Shown piece by piece: positions 52,376 through 61,999 of a DNA stretch of 64,000 nucleotides; the stretch's first letter is position 1; each line of letters opens with the position of its first letter. The notes under the pieces were generated by a model that did not search any database, was not told where the DNA came from, and worked only from the letters and a program-made list of their open reading frames with translations. The DNA comes from Streptococcus mitis (GTDB lineage Bacteria > Bacillota > Bacilli > Lactobacillales > Streptococcaceae). The stretch spans positions 1,765,001-1,829,000 of the forward strand of contig NZ_CP012646.1 of assembly GCF_001281025.1 (NCBI RefSeq). The letters are read 5' to 3'. Made by a program: the position numbers and the translations under genes.

Positions 52376-52867
52376 ATGTCACAACAAGAAGAAATGAAAA
52401 ACCTCAGCCTCCTCGGCAACAAAGAAACTAACTACATTTTCGAGTATCAACCAGAAGTCCTCGAATCCTTTGACAATCGTCATGTGGAAAATGACTATTT
52501 TATCAAATTTAACTGTCCTGAATTTACCTCACTTTGCCCAATCACTGCTCAGCCAGACTTTGCAACTATCTATATTTCCTACATCCCTGACAAGCTCTGT
52601 GTCGAATCAAAATCCCTCAAACTCTACCTTTTTAGCTACCGAAATCACGGAGATTTCCACGAAAACTGTATCAACACCATTGGGAAAGACTTGGTCAACT
52701 TGCTAGATCCTCGCTATTTAGAAGTCTGGGGAAAATTCACTCCGCGCGGTGGCATCTCAATTGATCCCTACTACAACTACGGTAAGCCAGGAACTAAGTA
52801 TGAAGGCTTGGCAGAACAACGCCTCTTCCAACACGATCTCTATCCAGAAAAAATTGACAACCGTTAA
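52376..52867 (+). CDS. queF: NADPH-dependent 7-cyano-7-deazaguanine reductase QueF
   Basis: The 163-residue monodomain enzyme has the nucleophilic Cys in [14 protein letters not shown] and the QueF signature [11 protein letters not shown]. It reduces preQ0 to preQ1, the effector of the riboswitch upstream, so the operon is shut by its own end product. Confidence 0.96.
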   Translation: MSQQEEMKNLSLLGNKETNYIFEYQPEVLESFDNRHVENDYFIKFNCPEFTSLCPITAQPDFATIYISYIPDKLCVESKSLKLYLFSYRNHGDFHENCINTIGKDLVNLLDPRYLEVWGKFTPRGGISIDPYYNYGKPGTKYEGLAEQRLFQHDLYPEKIDNR

Positions 52868-52870
52868 ACT

Positions 52871-53070
52871 CATACTCAATGAAAATCAAAAAGCAAACTA
52901 GGAAACTAGCCACAGGCTGCTCAAAGCACTGCTTTGAGGTTGTAGATAAGATTGACGAAGTCAGCTCAAAACACTGTTTTGAGGTTGCAGATAGAACTGA
53001 CGAAGTCAGTAACATATACCTACGGCAAGGTGAAGCTGACGTGGTTTGAAGAGATTTTCGAAGAGTATAA
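52871..53070 (-). repeat. BOX element (boxA, two boxB, boxC)
   Basis: The 200-bp segment begins CATACTCAATGAAAATCAAA (boxA), contains two copies of a unit with CTGxTTTGAGGTTG and GACGAAGTCAG (boxB), and ends TTTCGAAGAGTATAA (boxC). BOX elements are scattered intergenic repeats of pneumococcus and relatives. It lies between convergent queF and the aquaporin gene. Confidence 0.92.
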
Positions 53071-53074
53071 TACG

Positions 53075-53113
53075 AAAAAGCCCTGTTCCTCGAGATGAGG
53101 AGCAAGGCTTTTT
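53075..53113 (-). terminator. Terminator downstream of the aquaporin gene
   Basis: AAAAAGCC and TTCCTC pair with GAGGA and GGCTTTTT in an interrupted hairpin; the A/T flanks make it work on both strands, for queF and the aquaporin gene. Confidence 0.75.
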
Positions 53114-53122
53114 GAGTTTCAA

Positions 53123-53791
53123 TTATTCTTCTGTTCCAAGGAAGTTTTTAGCAACGAGGGCTGCAAGAACCCCACCAACGATTGGCGCAAGGATGAAAAT
53201 CCATACTTGTTGAAGGGCTGCGCCACCTACCAAAACAGCTGGTGCCAAGCTACGGGCTGGATTTACTGAAAGTCCAGTAATGTTCAATCCCACAAGAATC
53301 ATCGCCATCAAGGACAAACCAATCACCAAACCAGCAATCGCACCATTGCCCTTGCTTTCTGAAGTCACTGTCATGATAACCACAACAAACAAGAAGGTTG
53401 CGATGACTTCAAACAAGAAACCACCAAAGACAGTGACACCATTTGCCAAGGCATTTTCACCAAGACTAGCAGTTGACATACCTGAATTCGCCAAGAGGAA
53501 GAAGACAGCGCCAGAAGCGATGAAGGCTCCAACCACTTGTCCAAGGATGTAGTTTACAAGCTCTGAAGATGACAAACGTTTGTTAACAAACATAGCGATA
53601 GAAACAGCTGGGTTCAAGTGAGCACCTGAAACAGTTCCGATTGAGAAAGCTGCGACTACGATTGCCAAACCAAAGGCAAAAGCAATTCCAAGGTGTCCAA
53701 GTCCCTCAACACCATTCCCAAAAACAACAGCTCCTGTTCCGATGAACACAAGCATGAACGTACCGATTAACTCAGCGACAAATTTTTTCAT
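53123..53791 (-). CDS. Aquaporin (MIP-family channel)
   Basis: The 222-residue protein has six membrane segments and the two pore loops HLNPAVSIAMF and SVNPARSLAPA. Residues beside the second NPA-like motif resemble water channels of the AqpZ type more than glycerol facilitators (no NPARD). The pneumococcal equivalent has been linked to water and peroxide movement. AAGGAG precedes the ATG. Confidence 0.88.
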   Translation of the reverse strand: MKKFVAELIGTFMLVFIGTGAVVFGNGVEGLGHLGIAFAFGLAIVVAAFSIGTVSGAHLNPAVSIAMFVNKRLSSSELVNYILGQVVGAFIASGAVFFLLANSGMSTASLGENALANGVTVFGGFLFEVIATFLFVVVIMTVTSESKGNGAIAGLVIGLSLMAMILVGLNITGLSVNPARSLAPAVLVGGAALQQVWIFILAPIVGGVLAALVAKNFLGTEE

Positions 53792-54046
53792 TTTCTTTCT
53801 CCTTTTTTTAAAAACTAGATACTAGTCTATCAAAAGTAGGAAAGGGTTTCAAGAAAATTGATTGGAAATTTTCAGGCTAGAATCCTGTAAAAACGGTAGT
53901 GTTTATTTGAAACATTTTTTCTAAAGGTATATAATGTCAATATAGTTCTAATAAGTTATTTATTCCCTAATTTGAACTAATTTTTACAACTTTGCTGTTC
54001 TTTTATGAACGTTTGAATGGTATCGTGGATACCAAGGAGGAATCAT

Positions 54047-54811
54047 ATGTCTAAAGTTGCTATTGTCACAGGTGCAGGTCAAGGAATCGGTTTTGCAATC
54101 GCAAAACGATTGGTTCAAGATGGCTTTAAGGTAGGTGTCTTAGACTACAATCCCGAAACAGCTGAAAAAGCTGTTGCTGAATTATCAGCTGAAAATGCCT
54201 TTGCTGTCGTGGCCGATGTTTCGAAACAGGCCGAAGTTGCACAAGCATTTCAAAAAGTTGTTGACCATTTTGGTGATTTGAATGTTGTCGTAAATAACGC
54301 TGGTGTTGCTCCCACTACTCCTCTTGATACAATTACTGAGGAACAATTTACACGCACTTTCGGTATCAACGTTGGTGGTGTCATTTGGGGTTCACAAGCT
54401 GCACAAGCGCAATTTAAAGCACTTGGCCACGGAGGTAAAATTATCAACGCAACCTCTCAAGCCGGTGTAGTGGGCAATCCAAACTTGACTGTTTATGGTG
54501 GTACAAAATTCGCTGTTCGTGGTATTACTCAAACATTGGCGCGTGATTTAGCAGACTCAGGCATCACTGTTAACGCCTACGCACCAGGTATCGTGAAAAC
54601 ACCAATGATGTACGACATCGCTCATGAAGTTGGTAAAAATGCAGGAAAAGATGACGAGTGGGGTATGCAGACATTTGCAAAAGATATTACCCTAAAACGT
54701 CTATCTGAACCAGAAGATGTGGCTGCTGCTGTCAGCTTCCTTGCAGGACCAGATTCAAACTACATTACAGGACAAACCATTATCGTTGATGGTGGTATGC
54801 AATTCCATTAA
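54047..54811 (+). CDS. butA: Diacetyl/acetoin reductase (short-chain dehydrogenase)
   Basis: The start at 54047 has AAGGAGG upstream and gives 254 residues. NAD-binding [12 protein letters not shown], active-site Ser (ATSQAGV) and YGGTK are present; the C-terminal [13 protein letters not shown] matches the family. It reduces diacetyl and acetoin to butanediol. The ORF extends 10 codons further upstream without a good site. Confidence 0.92.
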   Translation: MSKVAIVTGAGQGIGFAIAKRLVQDGFKVGVLDYNPETAEKAVAELSAENAFAVVADVSKQAEVAQAFQKVVDHFGDLNVVVNNAGVAPTTPLDTITEEQFTRTFGINVGGVIWGSQAAQAQFKALGHGGKIINATSQAGVVGNPNLTVYGGTKFAVRGITQTLARDLADSGITVNAYAPGIVKTPMMYDIAHEVGKNAGKDDEWGMQTFAKDITLKRLSEPEDVAAAVSFLAGPDSNYITGQTIIVDGGMQFH

Positions 54812-54819
54812 GATACACA

Positions 54820-54854
54820 AAAAGAGGTTGGAAAATGATTCAACCTCTTTTATT
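54820..54854 (+). terminator. Terminator after butA
   Basis: AAAAGAGGTTG (54820-54830) pairs perfectly with CAACCTCTTTT (54841-54851), ending in TATT. Confidence 0.85.
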
Positions 54855-54918
54855 AGTTTTCATTATTAGTTAGGAGGACACAATAGAAACTCTTTCAATA
54901 AGTAATATTAGCTTATCC

Positions 54919-55710
54919 CTAGTATTGAAAAGACTGGATAGCTTCTTTCAAGTCATCTTGTAAACTATTTCTCTGGTCAAGTTGGACATAGACTTCCAAC
55001 AGACAGGATCTGAAGTTGGAAAATTTATAAAAATCTTCCCTTTCTTCTATCGGAAAGTCAACAGCTTTTATCCAAGAAGCTACTTGCTCTTGCTCCAACT
55101 TCCCTTGTAAAATAGGTTCATAGATCACTCTTGCTAAACGCCAATCCTCATCATCTGTAAAGCGAATCGAAACTCTTTTAAATAGTTGGCCAAGTATATC
55201 AAATACTTCATGAACTCTGTTTTTAGGAAAGTCTGGATGACAAACCACCTCTGTCAGTAAATCGGCTCCATGTGCAAAAGCATGAACCCAACCATACTGA
55301 CTTGAAAAACCAGTCGTATCCTTTTCTTTTGAAAGATAATACAAACCATGATTTAAAAGGACATTGCGAATTTCTGCTTTTAATCCCTGATAAAAAACCG
55401 ATTGCTGGTTGGCATCCGCAAACAAGAGGTTTGCATAAACAAGTGCCCTAAAAGAACGTTCAAGTGTTGGCAGACCTACCTTATCAATCTCTTTATCTAG
55501 TCCTCCATCAGCTGAGACCACCTCAGCAATGAAATAAAATTGTTCCTGTGTAAATAGCTCTTCCTGAATCCCTCTAGCAAAGCTTGTAAAAACAAGGTCA
55601 TCGCGAATTTCTGGAGAAGGATCTCCCAAATGGTCAAGCAACCACTGGATTTCCTCCTGATGATAACTTGGTTTTTCAACTGCTATTTTTCTTAGTAACT
55701 CTTGATACAT
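54919..55710 (-). CDS. DUF2785 family protein
   Basis: From the ATG at 55710 (MYQELLRKIAVEKPSYH) the product has 263 residues and looks all-helical and soluble. SRSFRALVYANLLFADANQ-like and QYGWVHAFAHGADLLTEVV stretches fit DUF2785, of unknown function. GAGG lies before the start; the ORF is open upstream into the regulator gene. It follows the HxlR gene by 11 bp and is probably co-transcribed. Confidence 0.8.
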   Translation of the reverse strand: MYQELLRKIAVEKPSYHQEEIQWLLDHLGDPSPEIRDDLVFTSFARGIQEELFTQEQFYFIAEVVSADGGLDKEIDKVGLPTLERSFRALVYANLLFADANQQSVFYQGLKAEIRNVLLNHGLYYLSKEKDTTGFSSQYGWVHAFAHGADLLTEVVCHPDFPKNRVHEVFDILGQLFKRVSIRFTDDEDWRLARVIYEPILQGKLEQEQVASWIKAVDFPIEEREDFYKFSNFRSCLLEVYVQLDQRNSLQDDLKEAIQSFQY

Positions 55711-55721
55711 GGGCAATACCT

Positions 55722-56054
55722 CTACATTTCTAGCAACTTGATATAATCTAGACCCCATTTCTCGACAGCATCTAAAACAACTCTAAATTCCTGCCCCATT
55801 TCAGTTAAGCTGTACTCAACTCGTGGTGGAACTTCGGCATAGACCTTTCGTTGAACAATCTTATCCTTTTCTAATTGACGGAGATGACGGGTCAAAATAG
55901 TTTGAGTAATCCCAGGCAATAATCTTTGCAATTCTTTAAATCGTTTGGTACCCGTACTCAACTGATAAATGATTACCAGTGCCCATTTCCCCGTTAAAAC
56001 CCTCTGCGTTGTCGCAAATGGACAAATACCATACTCACTCACTTTATTTGTCAT
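55722..56054 (-). CDS. HxlR-family transcriptional regulator
   Basis: The 110-residue winged-helix protein has the HxlR hallmarks CPFATTQRVLTGKWALVIIYQL (with Cys11, the usual redox or ligand-sensing Cys) and RFKELQRLLPGITQTILTRHLRQLE. It is divergent from the SnoaL-like gene; the palindrome between them (56094-56125) is the likely operator. Confidence 0.92.
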   Translation of the reverse strand: MTNKVSEYGICPFATTQRVLTGKWALVIIYQLSTGTKRFKELQRLLPGITQTILTRHLRQLEKDKIVQRKVYAEVPPRVEYSLTEMGQEFRVVLDAVEKWGLDYIKLLEM

Positions 56055-56093
56055 AAAATATCCTCTTTCTATTTTTTAAAAAAATTTATCTTT

Positions 56094-56125
56094 TAGTATC
56101 AATAATAGTACTACTTTTGATACTA
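56094..56125. promoter_or_regulatory. Palindromic operator between HxlR and SnoaL-like genes
   Basis: TAGTATCAA (56094-56102) and TTGATACTA (56117-56125) form a perfect 9-bp inverted repeat with a 14-bp centre. HxlR dimers bind such sites. Confidence 0.7.
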
Positions 56126-56203
56126 GCTATCGAAAAAGTGTCTACTTGTTTTTTTGTTTGTAACTGTTACAATTATATCATAAAAAAGAAATGGAGAATA
56201 GAT

Positions 56204-56593
56204 ATGTCAACAAACTTAGAAATTTTCAACGCTTATAACCAAGCTTTAATTGCTGGTGACTTTCCTGGTGTCTTTAAAACGATGGCAGACGATATTATCT
56301 GGCATCAACCTGGTACTCATAGTATATCTGGTACAGTTGTTGGTAAGGACAAGCTAGGGCCTCACCTGGCTACATTTGCTGAGAAAACTAATGGAACCTT
56401 TAAGGTGATAACAAATTGGGTTTCTGACAATAAGGATTTAATCGCAGCCAATGTTACTTTTCTTGGAACACGGGCTGATGGTACTGAACTCAATATGAAC
56501 GGGATTGACCTCTTCCGTATTGAAGACGGAAAAATCAAAGAAGTTTGGCTCTTCTCTTCAGATCAAGCTGAAGAAGATAGCTTTTGGGGATAA
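56204..56593 (+). CDS. SnoaL-like (NTF2-fold) protein
   Basis: The start at 56204 with GGAG upstream gives 129 residues. NAYNQALIAGDFPGVFKTMADDIIWHQPG and DLFRIEDGKIKEVWLFSSDQ are typical of SnoaL-like/ketosteroid-isomerase-fold proteins. The function is unknown; control by an adjacent HxlR regulator suggests a stress response to reactive small molecules. Confidence 0.85.
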   Translation: MSTNLEIFNAYNQALIAGDFPGVFKTMADDIIWHQPGTHSISGTVVGKDKLGPHLATFAEKTNGTFKVITNWVSDNKDLIAANVTFLGTRADGTELNMNGIDLFRIEDGKIKEVWLFSSDQAEEDSFWG

Positions 56594-56596
56594 TTT

Positions 56597-56756
56597 AAGA
56601 GGCCAGAACAAAAAATTTTGATTTTAGAATTCTTTATTATAAATTTTTAAAATCGATAGATTAGAAAAAAAGCGAACAAGACAGAATTCTGAGTGTCAGA
56701 TAACTCGTTTTGTTCGTTTTTTATATTTAAGGTTAGACTTTTATCCCAGACTCTTT
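56597..56756. mobile_element. MITE-like element, copy 2 (inverted, degenerate ends)
   Basis: Its reverse complement matches copy 1 (47805-47970) over nearly the whole interior, including the GAACAAAACGAGTTATCTGA stretch and the hairpin arms. The terminal repeats have decayed (GAGGCCAGAACAAAA, and GAGTCTGGGATAAAA on the other strand). It fills the gap between convergent SnoaL-like and pepF genes. Confidence 0.8.
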
Positions 56757-56760
56757 TAAT

Positions 56761-58557
56761 TTACTCTCCCAACTGGGCACTGTAAGCGATAATCTGATTA
56801 ACCGTATCAGACAAGAATTGGATGGTATCACGGAGTGGTTTGTCTGTTGAAATATCTGCTCCGATAATCATAGCTGACTCAAGCGGTGTCTTGCTACCAC
56901 CTGATTTGAGAAGTTTGAGCCAGTCTTCAGCTCCAGTTTCTGAATTTTTTAGATGAAGGTAACCAGCAGTCGAGATAACTAGTCCTGCTGAGTAAGTGTA
57001 ACTATACAAGCCCATATAGTAGTGAGCTTGGCGCATCCAAGTCAGTGCCGCATCGTCATCAATTTCAATAGCATCTCCCCAGAAATCTGTCAAAACTTCC
57101 TTCATAATGCTGTTGAGTTTGCTTGCTCCAAAGGTTTCCCCTTCTTCAATCAATGTATATACCTTACGCTGGAAGGCTGCTTCCAAGAGGTGGGTGATGA
57201 AATTATGGAAGTAGGTGTCTGTCAAGCGATGGGCAAGAGCGAAGCGTTTTTGACGTGGGTCATCAGACTGGTGTTCCAAGTAATCACTGAGAAGCAATTC
57301 ATTGAAGGTTGATGGGGCCTCAACATAGTAGGTTGACATGTGGGCGTTGAAGTAACTTTGGTGATTATCTGAAAAGATGAATTGACCAGAATGCCCAATT
57401 TCATGAATCAAGGTATAGACATCGCTCAAACGGCCTGTCCAGCTCATGAGGACATAAGGGTGCACACGATATGGATCCGCCGCATAACCGCCAGAATCCT
57501 TGCCACTATTAGCTGCAAAGTCCACCCAGCGCTCTTCTTGATAGCGCGCAACTTCCTGACAATATTCTTGCCCCAAAGGTTCTACTGACTTCATGACCAA
57601 ATCATAGGCGTCATCAATAGTCACTTCAGGATTGAGGGCACTGTCCAAGTCCAATTTCCAGTCTGCAAAGGTCATCTTTTCAAGACCATTCACCTTGGCA
57701 ACATGCTTGAGGTATCTCTGAGCAACTGGCGCAAAGTCCTTCATGATGAGGTCAATCTGACGGTCAAACATGGCACGGTCCACTTCTTGCTCAGCTAGGA
57801 GATAATCAAAGACTGAGTCGTAGCCCTTCATATCTGCCAAGAGTTTTTCAGACTTTACCTGAGCTAGATAGGCTGCTGCAGCTGTATTTTGGTGCTTACG
57901 AAGTCCCTCTGAGAAGGAGCGGAAAGATTTCTCACGAACCTCAGCGTCCTCGTGGTTTTGGTAGAAATTCTCATAAGTAACAAAGCTGTTTTTGTAGGTC
58001 TTGCCATGGGCTTCAAAGTCAGCCATCTCAAAGTCCCCAGCTCGCATCTTGGTGTAGATATCCTGTGGACTGTAGAAAACTTCGCCAAGATTAGTCAAAG
58101 CCTTCTCCACATCCGCACCTAGGTAGTGCGCTTTTTTGATTTTGGCCTGACGAATGGCTGCCGTCAAGTGTGGCAGCTCACCCAAACGGTCCAAGACCTC
58201 CTCATCTGCAGCCACCAAGGCGTCGTCAAAGAAGGTCAAGGCTACGCTGGCGTCTGTTTCAAATTCCATCCCAGCTTGGGCGATATTAGCAAAATCTTCA
58301 TTGCTATAGTCTGTCGTCTGAGGCATAAAGGCATAATTGCCAATATGACTCATCTGGATATAGATTTGCTCCAATTCCGCAAAGGCCTTCTCAAAATCCT
58401 CAAAAGTGTGAAGCTTGCCCTTGTAGTCACGGCTAAATTGATTGATGTCTTCGCGCGTTTTCTCAATTGCACGCAAGAAATCCTCACGGTCTTGGTATAG
58501 GGCTGTTAAGTCCCAAAGTTCCTTCTCTGGAAATTCTGAACGGTGTTTTTGTTCCAT
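56761..58557 (-). CDS. pepF: Oligoendopeptidase F (M3B metallopeptidase)
   Basis: The 598-residue cytoplasmic peptidase has the zinc motif LIHEIGHSGQ, with the third ligand Glu in EAPSTFNELLL. It trims oligopeptides taken up by Ami/Opp-type permeases; lactococcal and pneumococcal homologues are the same length. It lies 10 bp upstream of nothing else on its strand except rsmE before it. Confidence 0.95.
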   Translation of the reverse strand: MEQKHRSEFPEKELWDLTALYQDREDFLRAIEKTREDINQFSRDYKGKLHTFEDFEKAFAELEQIYIQMSHIGNYAFMPQTTDYSNEDFANIAQAGMEFETDASVALTFFDDALVAADEEVLDRLGELPHLTAAIRQAKIKKAHYLGADVEKALTNLGEVFYSPQDIYTKMRAGDFEMADFEAHGKTYKNSFVTYENFYQNHEDAEVREKSFRSFSEGLRKHQNTAAAAYLAQVKSEKLLADMKGYDSVFDYLLAEQEVDRAMFDRQIDLIMKDFAPVAQRYLKHVAKVNGLEKMTFADWKLDLDSALNPEVTIDDAYDLVMKSVEPLGQEYCQEVARYQEERWVDFAANSGKDSGGYAADPYRVHPYVLMSWTGRLSDVYTLIHEIGHSGQFIFSDNHQSYFNAHMSTYYVEAPSTFNELLLSDYLEHQSDDPRQKRFALAHRLTDTYFHNFITHLLEAAFQRKVYTLIEEGETFGASKLNSIMKEVLTDFWGDAIEIDDDAALTWMRQAHYYMGLYSYTYSAGLVISTAGYLHLKNSETGAEDWLKLLKSGGSKTPLESAMIIGADISTDKPLRDTIQFLSDTVNQIIAYSAQLGE

Positions 58558-58567
58558 TTTCTTCCTC

Positions 58568-59311
58568 TTATTTCTCTAATTCTACTAAAACACTAAGGGC
58601 TGATAAGGCGTAAAGTGGTGCTGTCTCTGCTCTCAAGATGCGAGGTCCTAGGCCTGCCAAGACTGCTCCTTTAGCTTCAAAACTTTCAATTTCTGCTGGT
58701 GAGAGACCGCCTTCTGGACCAAAGATAAAGAGCAGTTTGGCTCCTTTTTCAAGACCAGCGACTGCTTGGATAAACGCAGCGGTTTCTCCTTCTTTAGCCG
58801 ACTCTTCGTAGGCCACGATGATAGAGTCAAACTGGTCCAGCTGCGCTAGAAAATCTGCTTTTTTCTCAAAAAGTTTTACACTCGGCACCAGATTACGCTT
58901 GCTTTGCTCGGCTGCTCCAAGGGCAATTTTTTCAAGTTTTTCAACCTTTTTGCCTAGTTTCTTGCCGTCCCATTTGGCAACTGACCAATCGGCAGGGAAG
59001 GCCCAGATTTGACTAGCTCCTAGTTCTGTTACTTTCTGAGTAATAAACTCCAGCTTGTCTCCCTTGGGAAAGCCGGATGCGATGGTTACTTGAACGGGCA
59101 GTTCCACATTGTCAACTAATTCTTCAACCAATTTAAACTGACGATTTTCCACATCCAAGACGCGCGCCAAGCGCTTGATACCATCATCAAAGACCAAGCT
59201 CACCTCATCATCTTCTTTCAAGCGCATGACCTGAAACATATGCTTGCTGGTTTCCTTGTCCTCAATAGTGACAGGAGAGACTGCACAGCCCTTGACAAAA
59301 TACTGCTGCAT
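58568..59311 (-). CDS. rsmE: 16S rRNA m3U1498 methyltransferase RsmE
   Basis: The start MQQYFVKG at 59311 gives 247 residues. SPOUT-fold motifs are clear: an N-terminal PUA-like domain, then FIFGPEGGLSPAEIESFEAKG and LGPRILRAETAPLYALS forming the SAM knot. It follows prmA with a one-base gap, a conserved pairing. Confidence 0.95.
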   Translation of the reverse strand: MQQYFVKGCAVSPVTIEDKETSKHMFQVMRLKEDDEVSLVFDDGIKRLARVLDVENRQFKLVEELVDNVELPVQVTIASGFPKGDKLEFITQKVTELGASQIWAFPADWSVAKWDGKKLGKKVEKLEKIALGAAEQSKRNLVPSVKLFEKKADFLAQLDQFDSIIVAYEESAKEGETAAFIQAVAGLEKGAKLLFIFGPEGGLSPAEIESFEAKGAVLAGLGPRILRAETAPLYALSALSVLVELEK

Positions 59312-59312
59312 G

Positions 59313-60263
59313 CTAGCCTCCAATCACACCTGAAATATCCTTAGTCTTCTTAAAGACACAGGCATTCCATTCCCCTTGAATCATATGGGTTTCAAGGAAA
59401 AATCCAGCTGACTCAGCCGACTCGCGCACCATGTCCCACTTGTCCTTGATAATGCCACTCATGATGAGGTAGCCTTCATCCTTGACCAAGCGATAAGCAT
59501 CCTCTGTCAGATGAATGAGAATATCCGCCAGGATATTAGCTACAATCACATCTGCCTCAATCTCCACACCCTTAAGCAAATCTCCTGCCGCTACATGAAT
59601 ATTTTCCATACCAGGGTTGAGCTCAATATTTTCCTGAGCAACACGAACCGCTACATCATCCAGGTCATAGGCGAAAATTTCCTTAGCGCCAAGAAGTGAG
59701 CTGGCAATGGAGAGAACACCTGAACCAGTCCCCACATCTAGCACCGTTTCGCCACCACGAAGAACCTGCTCCAAGGCAAAAAGGCTCATCTTGGTCGTTG
59801 GATGAGTACCCGTACCAAAGGCCATACCAGGATCCAGCTTGATAATCTTTTCTCCCGTAGTCGCCTCATAGTCCGTCCAAGACGGCACAATGGTCAAATC
59901 ATGAGTGATGCGGGCTGGCTCATAGTATTTCTTCCAGTTGTCCGCCCAGTCTTCCTCAGCCAAGGCAGTCGTCCCCATCTTGACTTCTCCTAAGTCCATA
60001 AAATCTGCCAATTCTGCCAGACGTGCCTGCAAGTCTGCCTCAACTGCCGCTACATCAACCGTTTCGGGATAATAGGCTGTCACCACGATTTCTTCTTGCT
60101 GCTCGACCTCTGGGAAAATCTCACCGAAGCGATCCACATTTCCCACATAATCCATGCTGTCTTCGATCGCAACACCTTGCGCCCCCAGCTCAATCAGGAG
60201 GTTGGAAACCAATTCCTCTCCCTCACGCTTAACCGTTACTTTTAACTCTTGCCATGTTTCCAT
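59313..60263 (-). CDS. prmA: Ribosomal protein L11 methyltransferase PrmA
   Basis: The start [17 protein letters not shown] at 60263 gives 316 residues. [16 protein letters not shown] and [14 protein letters not shown] are PrmA/SAM motifs, and [12 protein letters not shown] is the NxxA-like catalytic loop. It methylates L11. The open frame upstream (9 codons) lacks a ribosome site. Confidence 0.95.
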   Translation of the reverse strand: METWQELKVTVKREGEELVSNLLIELGAQGVAIEDSMDYVGNVDRFGEIFPEVEQQEEIVVTAYYPETVDVAAVEADLQARLAELADFMDLGEVKMGTTALAEEDWADNWKKYYEPARITHDLTIVPSWTDYEATTGEKIIKLDPGMAFGTGTHPTTKMSLFALEQVLRGGETVLDVGTGSGVLSIASSLLGAKEIFAYDLDDVAVRVAQENIELNPGMENIHVAAGDLLKGVEIEADVIVANILADILIHLTEDAYRLVKDEGYLIMSGIIKDKWDMVRESAESAGFFLETHMIQGEWNACVFKKTKDISGVIGG

Positions 60264-60366
60264 AATTAAGATACCAAGCCCATAAAACACAAAGCCAAAA
60301 TAGGAAATTCTCTGAAGACGCTTGAGTCTAAAAGAAGTTTATCTTTTTGGCACAGTGTTTAGGGCA

Positions 60367-60393
60367 AGTTCAGTTTAGAAATGTAACTGAACT
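60367..60393 (-). terminator. Hairpin downstream of the GNAT gene
   Basis: AGTTCAGTT and AACTGAACT pair perfectly around a 9-base loop, just past the stop of the gene at 60401. No T-run follows, so termination is uncertain. The remainder of 60264-60366 shows no gene. Confidence 0.5.
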
Positions 60394-60400
60394 ATCCTTT

Positions 60401-60874
60401 CTATTTCTCTATGCATTTTTTCATGTATACCATATCCATGCCTTCTTTTTCAGGTTCAATATGGGTTTGATGGTAGCCGTTCTTCTCATAGAAAGCAACC
60501 ATACCTTCATCCTGTAATACCGTACACAAATCCCACTGTTTAATAGTCGAAAATTCCTTTTCCAGTAATCTCAATCCCTCAGAACCATAACCTTTTCCTT
60601 GATATTGGGGTAAAATCGCTGCCGTTCCCAACCAAGCCTCCGTCAACTCTTCATTGGTCTGAACTCGTAAAAATCCTATATTTTCGTCCTTTTCTTTCAA
60701 AAAGTAGTAATAACTATTGGCACGCTCAACCAATTTCCACTTGATTCGTTCACGGTCCTCTAGGTAGGGATCATACTCATCTTGATATTTCTCATAGACC
60801 GCCTTAAAACTGGCTCTTTGAATCGCAATAATCGTTTCTAAATCCTCTGCTCCTGCTCGTTCTAGTCTAATCAT
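60401..60874 (-). CDS. GNAT-family acetyltransferase
   Basis: The 157-residue protein has the acetyl-CoA loop LPQYQGKGYGSEGL and the C-terminal FYEKNGYHQ. The substrate is unknown. It overlaps the Nudix gene by 8 bp, so the two are translated together. Confidence 0.88.
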   Translation of the reverse strand: MIRLERAGAEDLETIIAIQRASFKAVYEKYQDEYDPYLEDRERIKWKLVERANSYYYFLKEKDENIGFLRVQTNEELTEAWLGTAAILPQYQGKGYGSEGLRLLEKEFSTIKQWDLCTVLQDEGMVAFYEKNGYHQTHIEPEKEGMDMVYMKKCIEK

Positions 60875-61304
60875 AGTTACTCTCCATATAATCCTTCACC
60901 CTGTCCTGCAACTGGGGTACAACCCTATCTGATCCAAGAAACTCATTAATGCTCATCAGTTTATAGCCCTGCCCTTCATCGCCAAAGACGATACTATCAA
61001 ACTGTTCCTGCCTTAACTTGCCAACTAGAAAGACGGAATCCTTCCCCTCAAAAAGCATACTTGGATAAACCTTACTCCAAAGCAGGCAATCCTCAGTCAA
61101 ATGAATGCCCAGCTCTTCATAAACTTCACGCGCCGCGCACTCAAAAGGACTTTCATTCCCCTCACGGCCACCACCTGGTAACTCCCACATATTGGGCCAA
61201 GGAATGCTGGGCTTGTCATCGCGTAAGATAGTTAAAATCCTATCCTCACAAAAGAGGGCAATTTTACAGCCTGTGAAATTAATTCTTTTATTCAATAATT
61301 CCAT
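60867..61304 (-). CDS. Nudix hydrolase
   Basis: The 145-residue protein contains a full Nudix box, GGGREGNESPFECAAREVYEEL-like (residues about 43-65, GX5EX7REXXEE), that binds Mg and hydrolyses nucleoside diphosphate derivatives. The substrate cannot be deduced. Upstream partner of the GNAT gene. Confidence 0.9.
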   Translation of the reverse strand: MELLNKRINFTGCKIALFCEDRILTILRDDKPSIPWPNMWELPGGGREGNESPFECAAREVYEELGIHLTEDCLLWSKVYPSMLFEGKDSVFLVGKLRQEQFDSIVFGDEGQGYKLMSINEFLGSDRVVPQLQDRVKDYMESNYD

Positions 61305-61357
61305 GATTAAGTCTCTTCCTATGATAACAAACTGCTCTATGCTAGCATTCTACTTAG

Positions 61358-61897
61358 CTATTCTTGAATCAATTTTTGACAATCTAGATCCCAATATGCC
61401 TGCCATCTCCCCTGATTCTTACTAAAATAAACCGTAAACTCATCGTTTACATTATCTGCAACATAGCGAAGACTAGGTGGAGCCTCCTCGCAACTCAGTA
61501 TCCATGGATGAAAATAAAAATATTTCTCTCGCCTCTCTCGACTATTGTTCAACTTTTTCTTGTTCTGAGGAATGGAGTTTTGAAACTCCCTTTCCAAACT
61601 GGACTGGATGGCATTATCAAAGTCGTTTAAAGAAGCTATCAACTGCTCAAACTGTTTCTCTTCACCAGTCTTAAAGTAAATCAAAAACTCAAATTCTCCA
61701 AAGCCTTCAGAAAACTCAAGTTCCATGATTTTTGCGCTCTCGTCATAAAGTCCCCCTTCATTAAAAAATCGGCGGCTTTCACACTTCAACACTCTCTCAA
61801 AATCTAAATTTTCAAATCGATTGCGTGGTAGAGAAATCCCATACTCTTGCGAGTTTGGGCTTATTTTCCTAAATAGCTGCTTGAAAATATGAAACAT
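61358..61897 (-). CDS. Hypothetical protein
   Basis: From the ATG at 61897, with GAGG upstream, 179 residues follow (opening MFHIFKQLFRKISPNS). It looks soluble, mixed alpha/beta and charged, with no signal peptide or membrane segment. FYFHPWILSCEEAPPSLRYV and FTVYFSKNQGRWQAYWDL resemble small streptococcal proteins of unknown function. The family was not recognised. Confidence 0.6.
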   Translation of the reverse strand: MFHIFKQLFRKISPNSQEYGISLPRNRFENLDFERVLKCESRRFFNEGGLYDESAKIMELEFSEGFGEFEFLIYFKTGEEKQFEQLIASLNDFDNAIQSSLEREFQNSIPQNKKKLNNSRERREKYFYFHPWILSCEEAPPSLRYVADNVNDEFTVYFSKNQGRWQAYWDLDCQKLIQE

Positions 61898-61999
61898 TTT
61901 TACCTCTTTTCTAGACTTCAAACCCTCTTCAGAAACACCAGTTAGATCCCCTTCTCATTTATATCAAGCAATCAAGCCGATTGAAACAAACCTAGCTTG

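Noticed and set aside
52871-53070. CRISPR-like repeats in the queF-aquaporin gap
   Set aside because: The two repeated units are boxB modules of a BOX element, without spacers of constant length or cas genes.
57022-58500. Several 60-125-codon frames antisense to pepF
   Set aside because: Shadows of the pepF coding sequence; none has a ribosome site or recognisable domain.
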